DNA from: Pseudomonas sp. R37(2017)
GTDB lineage: Bacteria; Pseudomonadota; Gammaproteobacteria; Pseudomonadales; Pseudomonadaceae
NCBI RefSeq assembly: GCF_002113375.1
Contig: NZ_NEHO01000002.1
Location: 496,001-560,000, forward strand
Length of the DNA stretch: 64,000 bases
Reading direction: 5' to 3'
Every line of letters starts with the position of its first letter. Position 1 is the first letter of the stretch. The position numbers and the translations under genes are program-made. Shown in pieces: positions 20,219-29,928 of this stretch. The notes under the pieces are model-generated. The model worked only from the letters and a program-made list of their open reading frames with translations. It had not been told where the DNA came from and made no database searches.

Positions 20219-22402
20219 TCAATCCTCACTCGTATCCTTGATCAGATGCGCCGCCAAGGTCCTCAGCGGCCCCAACTGCCGGCAGATCAGCGCCAGTTGC
20301 GTCTGCACCAGTCGCTGGCCTTCATCGATTTCATCGGGCATCTGTTCCAGTTCATTGGCCAGTGCTTCTTCTTCATCGCTTTGAATCGCAATCGAGGATT
20401 TGCTCGCCAGCCCTTGGGCAATCTCGTCGATGCTCGCCGCCAGTTTCACCCCGGCGCCTTCAATCAAATGTTCACGTACATCTGTCGGCAGTCGGGATTC
20501 CCGGTGCGCGCCCAGGCCCGACAGGTAACTGAGTAGCGTGTGCGACAGCACCAGGAAGCGAAAGCCGACATCCGCTTCCTTACGAAAGTGTCCTGGCTCC
20601 ATCAGCATATTGGCCAGGGTGGTCGACAGCGCCGCGTCGGCGTTGTGTGCATTGCGGCGGGCCAGGCGATAAACCAGATCGTCGCTTTTGCCCGCAGCGT
20701 ATTGCTGCATGATCTGGCGCAGGTAAATGCTGTTGCAGGCCAGGGTATTGGCCAACACTTTGTTCAGGCGCCGGCCCTGCCAGTCGGGCAGGAACAGGAA
20801 TACCGCGAGGCCGGCGATCAGGCTGCCGAGCAAGGTATCGAACAGCCGAGGCACGAACAGCCCGTAACCGTCACCCACCTGGTTGAAACAGAACAGCACC
20901 ATCAGGGTGATCGCCGCCGTCGCCAGGGTGTAGCGGGTAGTGCGGTTGGTAAAGAACACCACCCCGGCGGCAATGGCGAAACACGACTGGATCAGCGGAT
21001 TGGGGAACAGGTCGAACAGCGCCCAGGCCAGGGTCAGGCCGATGGCGGTGCCGATGATCCGTTGACCGAGTTTGAGGCGGGTGGCGCCGTAGTTCGGTTG
21101 GCAGACGAACAGCGTAGTCAGGATGATCCAGTAGCCTTGGGACGGGTGGATCAAATGCACCATGGCGTAGCCGATACTCAAGGCCAGGGGCAATCGCAGG
21201 GCATGGCGGAACAGCAGCGATGTCGGCGTCAGCTGCGTGCGCAAGCGCAGCCACACGTCCTTGAGGTTGCGCGGCGAACGGTCGAGCAGGCTGCTGTCGG
21301 TGGCATCCGCCAGGGCGTCGGGGTTGCTGGCATCGCTGAGCAAGCGGTCGAGGGTGCCAAGGTTGGCCGCCAGCGCCCGCAGTGAACGCAGCAAGCCGCG
21401 CCAGGCCGGGTTGCTCTGGACGCGCAGGTGTTCGAGGGAGGCGTCGAGGTCGCTCAGGGCTTCGGCGAAATTGGCATCGTAGGTGAACGGCTGGCGCATC
21501 TGGATCGATTCGGCCAGGGCCCGGCAGGCTTTGCCTTGCTGGCGCAGCAGGCGTTGGCAGCGGAACAGCACGTCGCTGTGGAAAAAAGCATCGGCCAGGG
21601 CGTTATAGGGGTAGTGCGAAGAGCTGGCGCGCTCGTGGATGTCCTGGGCGAGGAAGTACAGCTTGAGGTAGCGGCTGACTTTCGAACCGGGGCGACCGTT
21701 GCCGACCCGGTGCAGGATGATCTCCTTGGCGGCGTTGAGTGCCGCCACCACCCGGCCGTTCTGCCGGGCCAGCTCCAGGCGTCGCGCCTCCACGTCCATC
21801 TGCCGGATTGGCTCGAACAGCGAGGATTTGAGCTTCAGGTAAAAGCCCAGCTCGCGGAATAACCGCGCCAGGCTCTGCTGCACCGGCTGATTGGAAAACA
21901 GCGCCTGCCACAACACCGAGAGCAAGCCGTACCAGGCGGCGCCGGCCACCAGCAACACCGGCTCGTGCCACACGTCGATGACGGCACCGCCACGCTGGTC
22001 CACGCCGATCATGGTGTAGACCGAGAGGATCAACGTCGCCGAGGCAATCGCGCCATAGCGCTCGCCGAGGGCGCCGAGCATGGTCAGGCAAAACGCGGCC
22101 AGGGCGAAGGCGATGATAAAAACCGGGGGGTAGGGGAAGAGCAGTTCGACAGACAGGGCGGCGACAGCGAAACACACCAGCGTCACGGCCAGCGCATTGA
22201 GACGGCCTTGCCAGCTGTCGTCGGTCTCCGCCAGGGCGCTGGCGATAATCCCCAGGAACAATGGGATCAGCAGGCCCATTTCGTCCTGATACCAACACAG
22301 CGCCATGGTGCCGGTCAGGGCAATGAATACCCGCACGCTATAGCTGAATTTATCCAGCGCCCAAAGGCGACGCAGAGACTGGCGGAACGAAGTCGATGAC
22401 AT
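20219..22402 (-). CDS. yccS: YccS/FUSC-family inner membrane protein
   Basis: 727 residues with the two-block layout of the YccS/YhfK family: six hydrophobic segments in about 25-170, a long cytoplasmic helical region (about 180-390), a second block of membrane helices (about 400-520, with GYWIILTTLFVCQPNYGATRLKLGQRIIGT, the FUSC signature), and a C-terminal cytoplasmic part. Members are related to aromatic acid exporters (AaeB) but YccS itself has no firm substrate. GGAAGG precedes the start by 12 bases. It is monocistronic. Confidence 0.88.
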   Translation of the reverse strand: MSSTSFRQSLRRLWALDKFSYSVRVFIALTGTMALCWYQDEMGLLIPLFLGIIASALAETDDSWQGRLNALAVTLVCFAVAALSVELLFPYPPVFIIAFALAAFCLTMLGALGERYGAIASATLILSVYTMIGVDQRGGAVIDVWHEPVLLVAGAAWYGLLSVLWQALFSNQPVQQSLARLFRELGFYLKLKSSLFEPIRQMDVEARRLELARQNGRVVAALNAAKEIILHRVGNGRPGSKVSRYLKLYFLAQDIHERASSSHYPYNALADAFFHSDVLFRCQRLLRQQGKACRALAESIQMRQPFTYDANFAEALSDLDASLEHLRVQSNPAWRGLLRSLRALAANLGTLDRLLSDASNPDALADATDSSLLDRSPRNLKDVWLRLRTQLTPTSLLFRHALRLPLALSIGYAMVHLIHPSQGYWIILTTLFVCQPNYGATRLKLGQRIIGTAIGLTLAWALFDLFPNPLIQSCFAIAAGVVFFTNRTTRYTLATAAITLMVLFCFNQVGDGYGLFVPRLFDTLLGSLIAGLAVFLFLPDWQGRRLNKVLANTLACNSIYLRQIMQQYAAGKSDDLVYRLARRNAHNADAALSTTLANMLMEPGHFRKEADVGFRFLVLSHTLLSYLSGLGAHRESRLPTDVREHLIEGAGVKLAASIDEIAQGLASKSSIAIQSDEEEALANELEQMPDEIDEGQRLVQTQLALICRQLGPLRTLAAHLIKDTSED

Positions 22403-22578
22403 GAAATGCGAAGGCCTTCCGAGGCGATGACGCTAAATTGAGCCACTAATGACGCCGACGCAATGGCGCCGATCACATCAGACAGCAAAATCTGTTCCTT
22501 TGATACTTCATGCCAGCCTCAAATTTTCAGGCTGGCAGAGAAACCTGTGGGAGCATTTCACATTAGAGAAATGTGGGA

Positions 22579-23757
22579 TCAGACGTATTGCGCAGCCGCG
22601 TAGCCCGATGCCCACGCCCACTGGAAGTTGAAGCCGCCCAGATGCCCGGTCACGTCGAGCACTTCGCCGATGAAGTACAGCCCCGGGCTTTTCAGCGATT
22701 CCATGGTCTTGGACGACACTTCATTGGTGTTGACGCCACCCAGGGTCACCTCGGCAGTACGATAGCCTTCCGTCCCGGCCGGCACGATTTTCCAGCTCGC
22801 CAGTTTTTCGGCGATATCGGCAATCTCTGCATGGGTGTACTGCTTCATCGGCTTGGAGACGAACCAGTTGTCCGCCAGCAGGTTGGCCATCTTCTTGGTG
22901 AAGATTTCCCCGAGCAGGGTTTTCAATTCGCTGTTGGGACGCTCGGCCTGTTGCTGTTGCAGCCAGGACGGCACGTCATGGTCAGGCATCAGGTTGATCT
23001 CGACGGTATCGCCGGACTCCCAGAACGACGAGATCTGCAAAATCGCCGGGCCGCTGAGGCCGCGGTGGGTGAACAGGATGTTCTCGCGAAAGCTCTGGTC
23101 GTTGCAGCTCACCAGGCAATCCACCGACGTACCGGACAGCTCGGTGCACAAGGCCTTGAGCTGATCGGTGATGGTGAATGGCACCAGCCCGGCGCGGGTC
23201 GGCAGCAGTTCGTGGCCAAACTGCCTGGCCACCTGGTAACCGAAGCCGGTAGCGCCCAGGGTCGGGATCGACAGGCCACCGGTGGCGATCACCAGCGATT
23301 CGCAGGTTATCTGGTCGAGGGTGGTGTCCAGCAGGTAGCCGCTTTCGAGCTTCTCGATGGTCTGGATCGAGGTGTCCAGGTGCAATTCGACGCCGACCTG
23401 ATCGCACTCGCTGAGCAGCATTTCCAGGATGTCGCTGGATTTGTTATCGCAGAACAGCTGGCCGAGTTTTTTCTCGTGGTAGGGCACGCCGTGCTTGGCC
23501 ACCATGCCGATGAAGTCCCACTGGGTGTAGCGGGCCAGGGCGGATTTGCAGAAGTGCGTGTTCTGCGAGAGAAAATTGCTCGGCTCCGTGTACATGTTGG
23601 TGAAATTGCAGCGGCCACCGCCTGACATCAGGATTTTCTTGCCGGCCTTGTTGGCATGGTCGAGCAGCAGCACCTTGCGCCCGCGCCCGGCGGCGGTCAG
23701 TGCACACATCAACCCTGCGGCGCCAGCGCCAATGATCACGACTTCGGTAGAGCGCAA
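22579..23757 (-). CDS. YhiN/HI0933-family flavoprotein
   Basis: 392 residues if translation begins at TTG 23757, which has AGAGGA 8-13 bases upstream; a GTG at 23781 would add eight residues. FAD dinucleotide motif VVIIGAGAAGLMCAL at the N terminus, then the family signature KKILMSGGGRCNFTN, a middle inserted domain, and LATGGLSIPTLGATGFGY plus the C-terminal FIGEVLDVTGHLGGFNFQWAWASG. This family is of unknown function, with a Rossmann FAD domain. The gene is single and follows a REPIN. Confidence 0.85.
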   Translation of the reverse strand: MRSTEVVIIGAGAAGLMCALTAAGRGRKVLLLDHANKAGKKILMSGGGRCNFTNMYTEPSNFLSQNTHFCKSALARYTQWDFIGMVAKHGVPYHEKKLGQLFCDNKSSDILEMLLSECDQVGVELHLDTSIQTIEKLESGYLLDTTLDQITCESLVIATGGLSIPTLGATGFGYQVARQFGHELLPTRAGLVPFTITDQLKALCTELSGTSVDCLVSCNDQSFRENILFTHRGLSGPAILQISSFWESGDTVEINLMPDHDVPSWLQQQQAERPNSELKTLLGEIFTKKMANLLADNWFVSKPMKQYTHAEIADIAEKLASWKIVPAGTEGYRTAEVTLGGVNTNEVSSKTMESLKSPGLYFIGEVLDVTGHLGGFNFQWAWASGYAAAQYV

Positions 23758-23790
23758 AACGGTGTCCTCTTCATTCACCACAAATCAAAA

Positions 23791-23893
23791 CCTGTAGGAG
23801 CGAGCATGCTCGCGATGGTCGTCAACGATAACGCGGGCTGTCTGATGCCCAGCGGCGATCTGTCGTCCATCGCGAGCGTGCTCGCTCCTACAG
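23791..23893. repeat. REPIN (class B, 103 bp)
   Basis: Facing CTGTAGGAGCGAGCATGCTC arms (one arm has GCGTGC) with the same spacer as the elements at 9591 and 12613. Confidence 0.9.
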
Positions 23894-23905
23894 GGGGATG
23901 CGTTC

Positions 23906-25291
23906 TTAAAGGATACGCACGCGCAACGAACGGCCCTTGATCTTGCCGGCATTCAAACGCTGCAAGGCCTGCTTGGCGACGCCGCGTTCCACGGCCACAT
24001 AGGCCTGGAAGTCGAAAATCGCGATCTTGCCGACCTGGGCCCCCGGAATGCCGGCATCACCGGTGAGTGCGCCAAGAATGTCGCCTGGACGCACCTTGTC
24101 CTTGCGGCCGGCAGCGATGCACAGCGTGCTCATCTGCGGCAGCAGCGGGCCACCGCCCTTGGAAGTGAGGTTGTCCACCTGATCCCAGGTCAGCGGGGTT
24201 TTCTGCAGCTCTTCGATGGCCTGCGCACGCTGGGCTTCCGACGGTGCGACCAGACTGATCGCCAGGCCTTTCTCGCCGGCGCGACCGGTACGGCCAACGC
24301 GGTGAATGTGGATTTCCGAATCACGGGCCAGTTCGACGTTGATCACCATGTCCAGGGAATCGATATCGAGGCCGCGAGCGGCGACGTCGGTGGCCACCAG
24401 TACCGAAGTACTGCGGTTGGCGAACATCGCCAGCACCTGGTCGCGGTCACGCTGTTCCAGATCGCCGTGCAGGCCGACGGCGGAAATGCCTTTGGCGGTC
24501 AGGTGATCGACGGTTTCCTGAACCTGTTGCTTGGTGAAGCAGAAGGCCACGCAGGAAGCCGGGCGGAAGTGGCCAAGCACCCTGGTCACCGCGCTCATGC
24601 GTTCTTCCGGGGAAATCTCGTAGAAACGTTGCTCGATCTGCGAATCATCGTGGAACGCTTCGGCCTTGACCTGCTGCGGGTTGCGCATGAATTTCGCCGC
24701 CAGCTGCTTGATACCCACCGGGTAGGTGGCGGAGAACAGCAGGGTCTGGCGACGCTCCGGGGCCTGCATGATGATTTCTTCGATGGAATCGTAGAAACCC
24801 ATGTCGAGCATGCGGTCGGCTTCATCAAGGATCAGGGTGTTGAGGCCATGAAGAACCAGCGAGCCCTTGCGCAGGTGCTGCTGGATACGGCCCGGGGTGC
24901 CGACGATGATGTGTGCGCCGTGTTCCAGCGAAGCGATCTGCGGGCCGAGGGACACGCCGCCGCACAGGGTCAGGACCTTGATGTTGTCTTCGGCCCGGGC
25001 CAGGCGACGGATTTCCTTGGCGACCTGGTCGGCCAGCTCGCGGGTCGGGCACAGGATCAGCGCCTGGCAACCGAAGTAGCGCGGATTGATCGGGTTCAGC
25101 AGGCCGATGCCGAACGCGGCGGTCTTGCCGCTGCCGGTCTTGGCCTGGGCGATCAGGTCCATCCCCTTGAGGATCACCGGCAAGCTTTGCGCCTGGATCG
25201 GCGTCATCTGGGCATAACCGAGGGAGTCGAGGTTAGCCAGCATGGCGGCGGACAGCGGCAGAGTATTGAATTCGGTGGCGATGGTGGTCAC
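23906..25291 (-). CDS. dbpA: ATP-dependent RNA helicase DbpA
   Basis: 461 residues from GTG 25291, which has CAGG upstream; a TTG at 25306 lacks a ribosome site. DEAD-box motifs: AKTGSGKT (Walker A), PTRELA, GG, TPGR, DEAD, SAT, then RGLDI and HRVGRTGR in the second RecA domain. The C-terminal domain (about 385-461, GDILGALTGDAGIPGAQVGKIAIF) is the DbpA RNA-recognition domain that binds hairpin 92 of 23S rRNA. It helps large ribosomal subunit assembly. It is transcribed apart from its neighbours. Confidence 0.95.
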   Translation of the reverse strand: MTTIATEFNTLPLSAAMLANLDSLGYAQMTPIQAQSLPVILKGMDLIAQAKTGSGKTAAFGIGLLNPINPRYFGCQALILCPTRELADQVAKEIRRLARAEDNIKVLTLCGGVSLGPQIASLEHGAHIIVGTPGRIQQHLRKGSLVLHGLNTLILDEADRMLDMGFYDSIEEIIMQAPERRQTLLFSATYPVGIKQLAAKFMRNPQQVKAEAFHDDSQIEQRFYEISPEERMSAVTRVLGHFRPASCVAFCFTKQQVQETVDHLTAKGISAVGLHGDLEQRDRDQVLAMFANRSTSVLVATDVAARGLDIDSLDMVINVELARDSEIHIHRVGRTGRAGEKGLAISLVAPSEAQRAQAIEELQKTPLTWDQVDNLTSKGGGPLLPQMSTLCIAAGRKDKVRPGDILGALTGDAGIPGAQVGKIAIFDFQAYVAVERGVAKQALQRLNAGKIKGRSLRVRIL

Positions 25292-25348
25292 GGGACTGGC
25301 CTGCAAAACAAAATGTCGCGCAGTGTACCAGTCCGATGGCCATTAGCC

Positions 25349-26776
25349 CTAAGGCTCTATGTGTTGTTCCGGACGTTTGACTCGCCGTCCGTCATTCTTT
25401 GACAGCTGTGAGAAGATCGTCGCGGCCAGCATCGCCATGATGCCTACCGTCACGAATGTCAGCTGGAACGCACCCAGAACCGTGTCTACCCCGTCATTTC
25501 CAATCTCCGCCGTGAAGCCACCGAGCAACGCACCGGCGCAGGCCACGCCCAGACTCAGGGACAATTGCGCGACCACCGACAGCAAGCTGTTGCCGCTGCT
25601 GGCGCTGGCATCGTCGAGGTCGATCAGGGTCACGGTGTTCATCGCGGTGAACTGCAAGGAGTTGATCGCCCCGAGGATCGCCAGCAGGCACAGCAGCAGC
25701 CAGTACGGCGTCTGCTCGCTGACCAGGCCCATGCTCGCCAGCATGATCCCCAGGGCCAGGGTGTTGCCGGTGAGCACGATGCGATAACCGAGGCGCTCGA
25801 TCAGCGGCCGCGCGACCCACTTGGCGATCATTGCCGCCGCTGCCAGCGGCAGCATGCTCATCCCGGCCTGGGACGGCGAATAGCCCAGCGCCACTTGCAG
25901 CAGCAAAGGCACCAGAAAGGGCAGGGCGCCGCTGCCGAGGCGGGCGAACAAATTGCCGAGAATGCCCACGGCAAAGGTCCGGGTCTTGAACAGCGACGGC
26001 GCGAACAACGGGTTGTCGATATGCCCGGCACGCAGCCAGTACGCCGCCAGGCATGCCATGCCGCCGAACAGCAGCAACATCACCCGCAGGTGCGGCAGGT
26101 GCAGTTCGCCGAGGCCCTCCATGGCGATGGTGATCAGAATCATCGCCGCGCCGAACAGCACGAAGCCCAGGCTATCGAAACGGGTGCGTTCGGAGCCGCG
26201 CAGGTCCGGGATGAATCTCCACACGGCGTAGCAACCGACCAGCCCCACCGGCAGGTTGATCAGGAAGATCCAGTGCCAGGTCAGGTATTGCACCATCCAG
26301 CCGCCCATGGTCGGGCCGATCAATGGACCGAGCAGTCCGGGAATGGTGATAAAGCCCATGATCCGCACCAGCTCCGAACGCGGGTAGGCGCGCAACACCA
26401 CCAGCCGCCCGACCGGCAGCATCAACGCACCGCCCAGGCCCTGGATCACCCGGGCGCCGATCAACTGAGTCAGGCTGGTCGACAGTGCACAGAGCAGCGA
26501 GCCGAGGCTGAACAGCAAAATCGCACTGAAGAAGATCTTCCTGGTGCCGAAACGATCGGCGATCCAGCCCGAAGCGGGAATCAGCAAGGCGACCGTGAGC
26601 ATGTAGGCGATGATCACGCCCTGCATGCGCAACGGGTCTTCGGCCAGGTCGCGGGCCATGGCCGGCAGGGCAGTGTTGAGAATCGTCCCGTCGAGGGACT
26701 GCATGAAGAAGGCAATGGCGACAACCCACGGTACCCAGCGGGCGGTGACAACGTCGAGAGGTGGGCGATTGGGCAT
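25349..26776 (-). CDS. MFS drug exporter, DHA2 (EmrB/QacA, MdtD-like)
   Basis: 475 residues with about 14 hydrophobic segments. Helix 1 holds the family D1 motif FFMQSLDGTILNTALPAMA, motif A follows as GWIADRFGTRK, and motif C is GLLGPLIGPTMGGW. AAGAGG stands 5-10 bases before the ATG. It is predicted to export drugs or metabolites by proton antiport across the inner membrane. No membrane-fusion protein gene is adjacent, as is usual for MdtD-type members. Natural substrate unknown. Confidence 0.88.
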   Translation of the reverse strand: MPNRPPLDVVTARWVPWVVAIAFFMQSLDGTILNTALPAMARDLAEDPLRMQGVIIAYMLTVALLIPASGWIADRFGTRKIFFSAILLFSLGSLLCALSTSLTQLIGARVIQGLGGALMLPVGRLVVLRAYPRSELVRIMGFITIPGLLGPLIGPTMGGWMVQYLTWHWIFLINLPVGLVGCYAVWRFIPDLRGSERTRFDSLGFVLFGAAMILITIAMEGLGELHLPHLRVMLLLFGGMACLAAYWLRAGHIDNPLFAPSLFKTRTFAVGILGNLFARLGSGALPFLVPLLLQVALGYSPSQAGMSMLPLAAAAMIAKWVARPLIERLGYRIVLTGNTLALGIMLASMGLVSEQTPYWLLLCLLAILGAINSLQFTAMNTVTLIDLDDASASSGNSLLSVVAQLSLSLGVACAGALLGGFTAEIGNDGVDTVLGAFQLTFVTVGIMAMLAATIFSQLSKNDGRRVKRPEQHIEP

Positions 26777-26818
26777 GGGGCCTCTTGTCTGTGTGAATCA
26801 GGGAGTCCGAGGTGACTT

Positions 26819-26884
26819 CTTCGCGAGCAGGCTCGCTCCCACATGGACGGCGAACAACCTGTGGGAGCGAGCCTGCTCGCGAAG
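26819..26884. repeat. REP inverted pair (class A)
   Basis: Two GCGAGCAGGCTCGCTCCCACA arms separated by about 15 bases, upstream of the exporter and just beyond the tldE-like stop. Confidence 0.9.
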
Positions 26885-26888
26885 CTTT

Positions 26889-28226
26889 TTACAGGGTCAA
26901 GGTCAACTGGCTCACGAGCGCCCCCGGCAACAACGCCGACGCCGTCGCCCGCTGGCTGTAGGTGCTCGCCGACAACAGCAACTCCCGCTCCTCGGTCAGC
27001 GCTTCGAGCTGCGATCCAAGCAGGCTGAAGGCGCTGTCATCAAAACGCATGGTGCTGACCGGTGCCTGGATTTCGCCGTTCTCGACCCAGAACGTGGCAA
27101 AGCGAGTCATGCCAGTCAGGCGTGCGGCCGGTTGATCGGAGAAGTTCAGGTACCACAGGTTGCTGATGTACAAACCCGTGCCCAGTCGCTTGAGGATGTC
27201 CGCGTCAGGCAGTGCCCCGGCTTTCATGTTCAGGGCGCTCGGTGATTCACCGCCGCTGGCGCCGTTGGCGGTCAAACCATATTCCGCGGCGCTGCGCGAA
27301 CTGACCAACTGCGCCCCGGCCTTGCCGTTGACGATCAACCCCAGATCGCTGCGCGGATAACCTTCATCGGAAAATGCCGGGCTCAGCGAGCCGCTGACTT
27401 TCTCATCCAGCGAGACCAGCGGGTTGAACGCGTTGTCGCCACCGTAGAGCTTTTGCAGCGGGCTGCTTTTGCTGGCGATCGACTGTGCCGAGAAACCGCC
27501 CCAGCACAGCATGCCCATGATTTCTTCCAGCGCCGCCGGCGCCAGGTAGGCACGGTACTGGCCGGGTGCCAAAGTGCGCAGCGGCCGCCCCAGAAACTCA
27601 AGCTGCTCACGAGCTTGCTGGAAGCGTTTGGCAAAACCTTCGCTGCTCCAGTCATGCCCGGCGTAGCTGGCTTTCACGGCCTGGCCGTTCTCGTGGAACA
27701 GGCTGAAGTCGAAATTGAAGCTGTTGGCCTCATGCCAGCCGAAGGCGCCCGAAGAACTGGCAAAGCCGCGACTGATCTGCCCGGCAGCGTAGAAACCGAC
27801 AAGGTCCAGGCCTTCGGCGGCCTGGGTGATTTGCGCGACCACTTCCTCGGTGTCCGGCAGCGGGTGCGACTGCACGTTGTTGCTCTGCCAGCCGTTGTGA
27901 TTGAGCAGCAGGTACGGGTCCGCAGGCAATAGCGGCAAGGTCTCACGCAACTGTTGCAGGCCTTCGCTCAGGCGCTGCGCATCCACGTGCGGATCGCCGG
28001 CCAGCGTGATTTGCAGGTCGGCATGTCGGCCTCCGTTAATCAGTTTCAGGCCGATGTTCGCCTGCTGAACCTGGCCGGCCTGGCGAACCTTGGCGTTGTT
28101 GAAACGCACAAAAGCCGACAATTCGGCGGCATAGCTGAGGGTGAACTGCTCGGGCCCATGAAGTGCGTCACGCAAGCTGCCGACCAGCGTCTTGAACGAC
28201 GCGGACTGGCTGGTTGAAGGATTCAT
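26889..28226 (-). CDS. TldE/PmbA-like protein (second copy type)
   Basis: 445 residues from ATG 28226, whose first bases overlap the stop of the upstream TldD-like gene (TGATG), so translation is coupled. The sequence follows the TldD/PmbA fold: an N-terminal mixed domain (about 1-190) and a C-terminal beta domain with GNASGG-like GASGGESPSALNMKAG and a final ELLLSASTYSQRATASALLPGALVSQLTLTL. The HExxxH zinc motif is absent, as in TldE/PmbA, which is the non-catalytic half of a heterodimeric peptidase. It pairs with the gene upstream. Confidence 0.85.
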   Translation of the reverse strand: MNPSTSQSASFKTLVGSLRDALHGPEQFTLSYAAELSAFVRFNNAKVRQAGQVQQANIGLKLINGGRHADLQITLAGDPHVDAQRLSEGLQQLRETLPLLPADPYLLLNHNGWQSNNVQSHPLPDTEEVVAQITQAAEGLDLVGFYAAGQISRGFASSSGAFGWHEANSFNFDFSLFHENGQAVKASYAGHDWSSEGFAKRFQQAREQLEFLGRPLRTLAPGQYRAYLAPAALEEIMGMLCWGGFSAQSIASKSSPLQKLYGGDNAFNPLVSLDEKVSGSLSPAFSDEGYPRSDLGLIVNGKAGAQLVSSRSAAEYGLTANGASGGESPSALNMKAGALPDADILKRLGTGLYISNLWYLNFSDQPAARLTGMTRFATFWVENGEIQAPVSTMRFDDSAFSLLGSQLEALTEERELLLSASTYSQRATASALLPGALVSQLTLTL

Positions 28227-29668
28227 CAAGCGTCTCCTCCGAATACATCGATGTTGCTGAACACGCAGGCCGGTGACGCGTGACCGACGCGGATCACCTG
28301 GTTCGGTTCGCCCTTGCCGCAGTTCGGTGTGCCGAGAACCTTGAAGGTACTGGCATCGCCGACGGCGCTGAGGCTTTTCCAGAATTGCGCGGAGATGCCC
28401 CTGTAATTGGGATTCTTTACCACTCCCAAGAGTTCGCCGTTTTCTATCAATTGGCCCCATTCGCAGCCGAACTGGAATTTATTGCGCGCATCGTCGATCG
28501 ACCAGGAACGGTTGGTCGACATCAGCACGCCGTGTTCGATGCCACCGATCAGTTGTTCGAGGGATTGATCGCCCGGCTCGATATTGAGGTTGGCCATGCG
28601 GTCGATCGGCGGACGGTTCCAGCCGCAGGCTCGGCTGTTGGCGACGCCGTCCATGCCGGCACGGAATTGCGACAGCGCACCGCCCAGCGGGCGCAGCAAC
28701 AGGCCTTCTCGGATCAGGAACTGTTTGCTGGCGGGCGTGCCGTCGTCGTCATGGCCGTAGCTGGCGAGTTCTTCGGGGATGTCCGGGTCGAAGGTCACGT
28801 TGAGCAGGCTGGAACCGTATTGCAGCCGGCCGAAATCGCAGGCTTTGACGAAACTGGTGCCGGCGTAATTGCGCTCGTCGCCGAGGATGCGGTCCAGCTC
28901 CAGCGGATGGCCGATGGACTCGTGGATTTGCAGCATCATCTGGTCTGGCATCAGCAGCAGGTCACGCTTGCCCTGCGGCGTGTTGGGCGCCAGCAGCAAT
29001 TGCAGAGCCTGGTCGGCCACCTGGGCGCCGGCGCCGATCAGGCCACAGCGACCGATGACGTCCGCCGCGCCTTGCTGGCCGAAGTTCTCGCGGCCCAGGC
29101 TGCGGGTCTGGCTGTCGTTGCCGTCATAGGCCGTGACGTCCAGGCCAGGGTACACAAAGCGTTGGGCCCGGCGCAGTTCGGCACCGGCGCTGTTGAGGTA
29201 GATCTGCTCGACGTGGGTGATGCCGAGGCTGACCTGCCAGTTCACCAGGCGCTCGTCCCTGGGGACGGCGGCGGATTCGGTGCCGAGCAACTGGTAGCAG
29301 TCGCTCAGGGACGGGAAGGCCTGCTCGAGGTTGGGCGAGAAGTAATCGGCACGGTCGCTGGAAACGGCTTGTTCGCGCAGGTCCAGCAAGGCGTGGGGCT
29401 TGAGCCTGCGGGCCTGGAGCTCGGCACGCTCGAGGGCGGCCTGCAGGCCTTGTTGCGACAGATCGTTGGTGGCCGCATAGGCCTCGACGCCATTGACCCG
29501 CACGGTCAGCATCGCCCCTTCGTCACGGCTCAGGCTCGGCGGTTCGGCGACGTTCTTGCGCACCGACAGGTACTGCCCGGATTCGCGCACATAACGCAGG
29601 GAAAAGAATTCGGCACCCGTGCGCAAGGCAGCGAAGCGCTGCTTGAGCTGGGGATGGAAATCGAACAT
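28226..29668 (-). CDS. TldD-like zinc metalloprotease (second copy type)
   Basis: 480 residues with the TldD zinc motif HESIGH at 249-254 and a C-terminal Cys in LGTPNCGKGEPNQV, matching the Cys ligand of TldD. AGGAGG precedes the ATG. The TldD-TldE heterodimer is a tunnel-shaped peptidase that trims unfolded peptides, for example in microcin B17 and CcdA handling. The canonical tldD and pmbA pair of pseudomonads lies elsewhere and the two are unlinked, so this coupled pair is probably a paralogous system. No peptide precursor gene is visible nearby. Confidence 0.88.
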   Translation of the reverse strand: MFDFHPQLKQRFAALRTGAEFFSLRYVRESGQYLSVRKNVAEPPSLSRDEGAMLTVRVNGVEAYAATNDLSQQGLQAALERAELQARRLKPHALLDLREQAVSSDRADYFSPNLEQAFPSLSDCYQLLGTESAAVPRDERLVNWQVSLGITHVEQIYLNSAGAELRRAQRFVYPGLDVTAYDGNDSQTRSLGRENFGQQGAADVIGRCGLIGAGAQVADQALQLLLAPNTPQGKRDLLLMPDQMMLQIHESIGHPLELDRILGDERNYAGTSFVKACDFGRLQYGSSLLNVTFDPDIPEELASYGHDDDGTPASKQFLIREGLLLRPLGGALSQFRAGMDGVANSRACGWNRPPIDRMANLNIEPGDQSLEQLIGGIEHGVLMSTNRSWSIDDARNKFQFGCEWGQLIENGELLGVVKNPNYRGISAQFWKSLSAVGDASTFKVLGTPNCGKGEPNQVIRVGHASPACVFSNIDVFGGDA

Positions 29669-29810
29669 TCGTGAACCTCCTGGGTGTGGAGCATCGATGC
29701 TGCGAGGGGAGGGTGAAACGTTTGCGTGGCGCTAGAGTAGGCTTGCGTGGGGGGTGGGATCAAGGATGACGCGGTGAGGGAGGGGAATACGGTGTTGCTC
29801 TTCAGGGCCT

Positions 29811-29904
29811 CTTCGCGAGCAGGCTCGCTCCCACATTTGATTTCCGGTGTTCACAAATATTGTGTTCACTGAAGATCCCCTGTGGGAGCGAGCCTGCTCG
29901 CGAA
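29811..29904. repeat. REP inverted pair (class A)
   Basis: Two GCGAGCAGGCTCGCTCCCACA arms; the spacer holds GTGTTCACAA, a motif shared with other spacers in the window (18608, 42570). Confidence 0.9.
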
Positions 29905-29928
29905 TAGCTTTGATGCGGTGTAAGGGTG

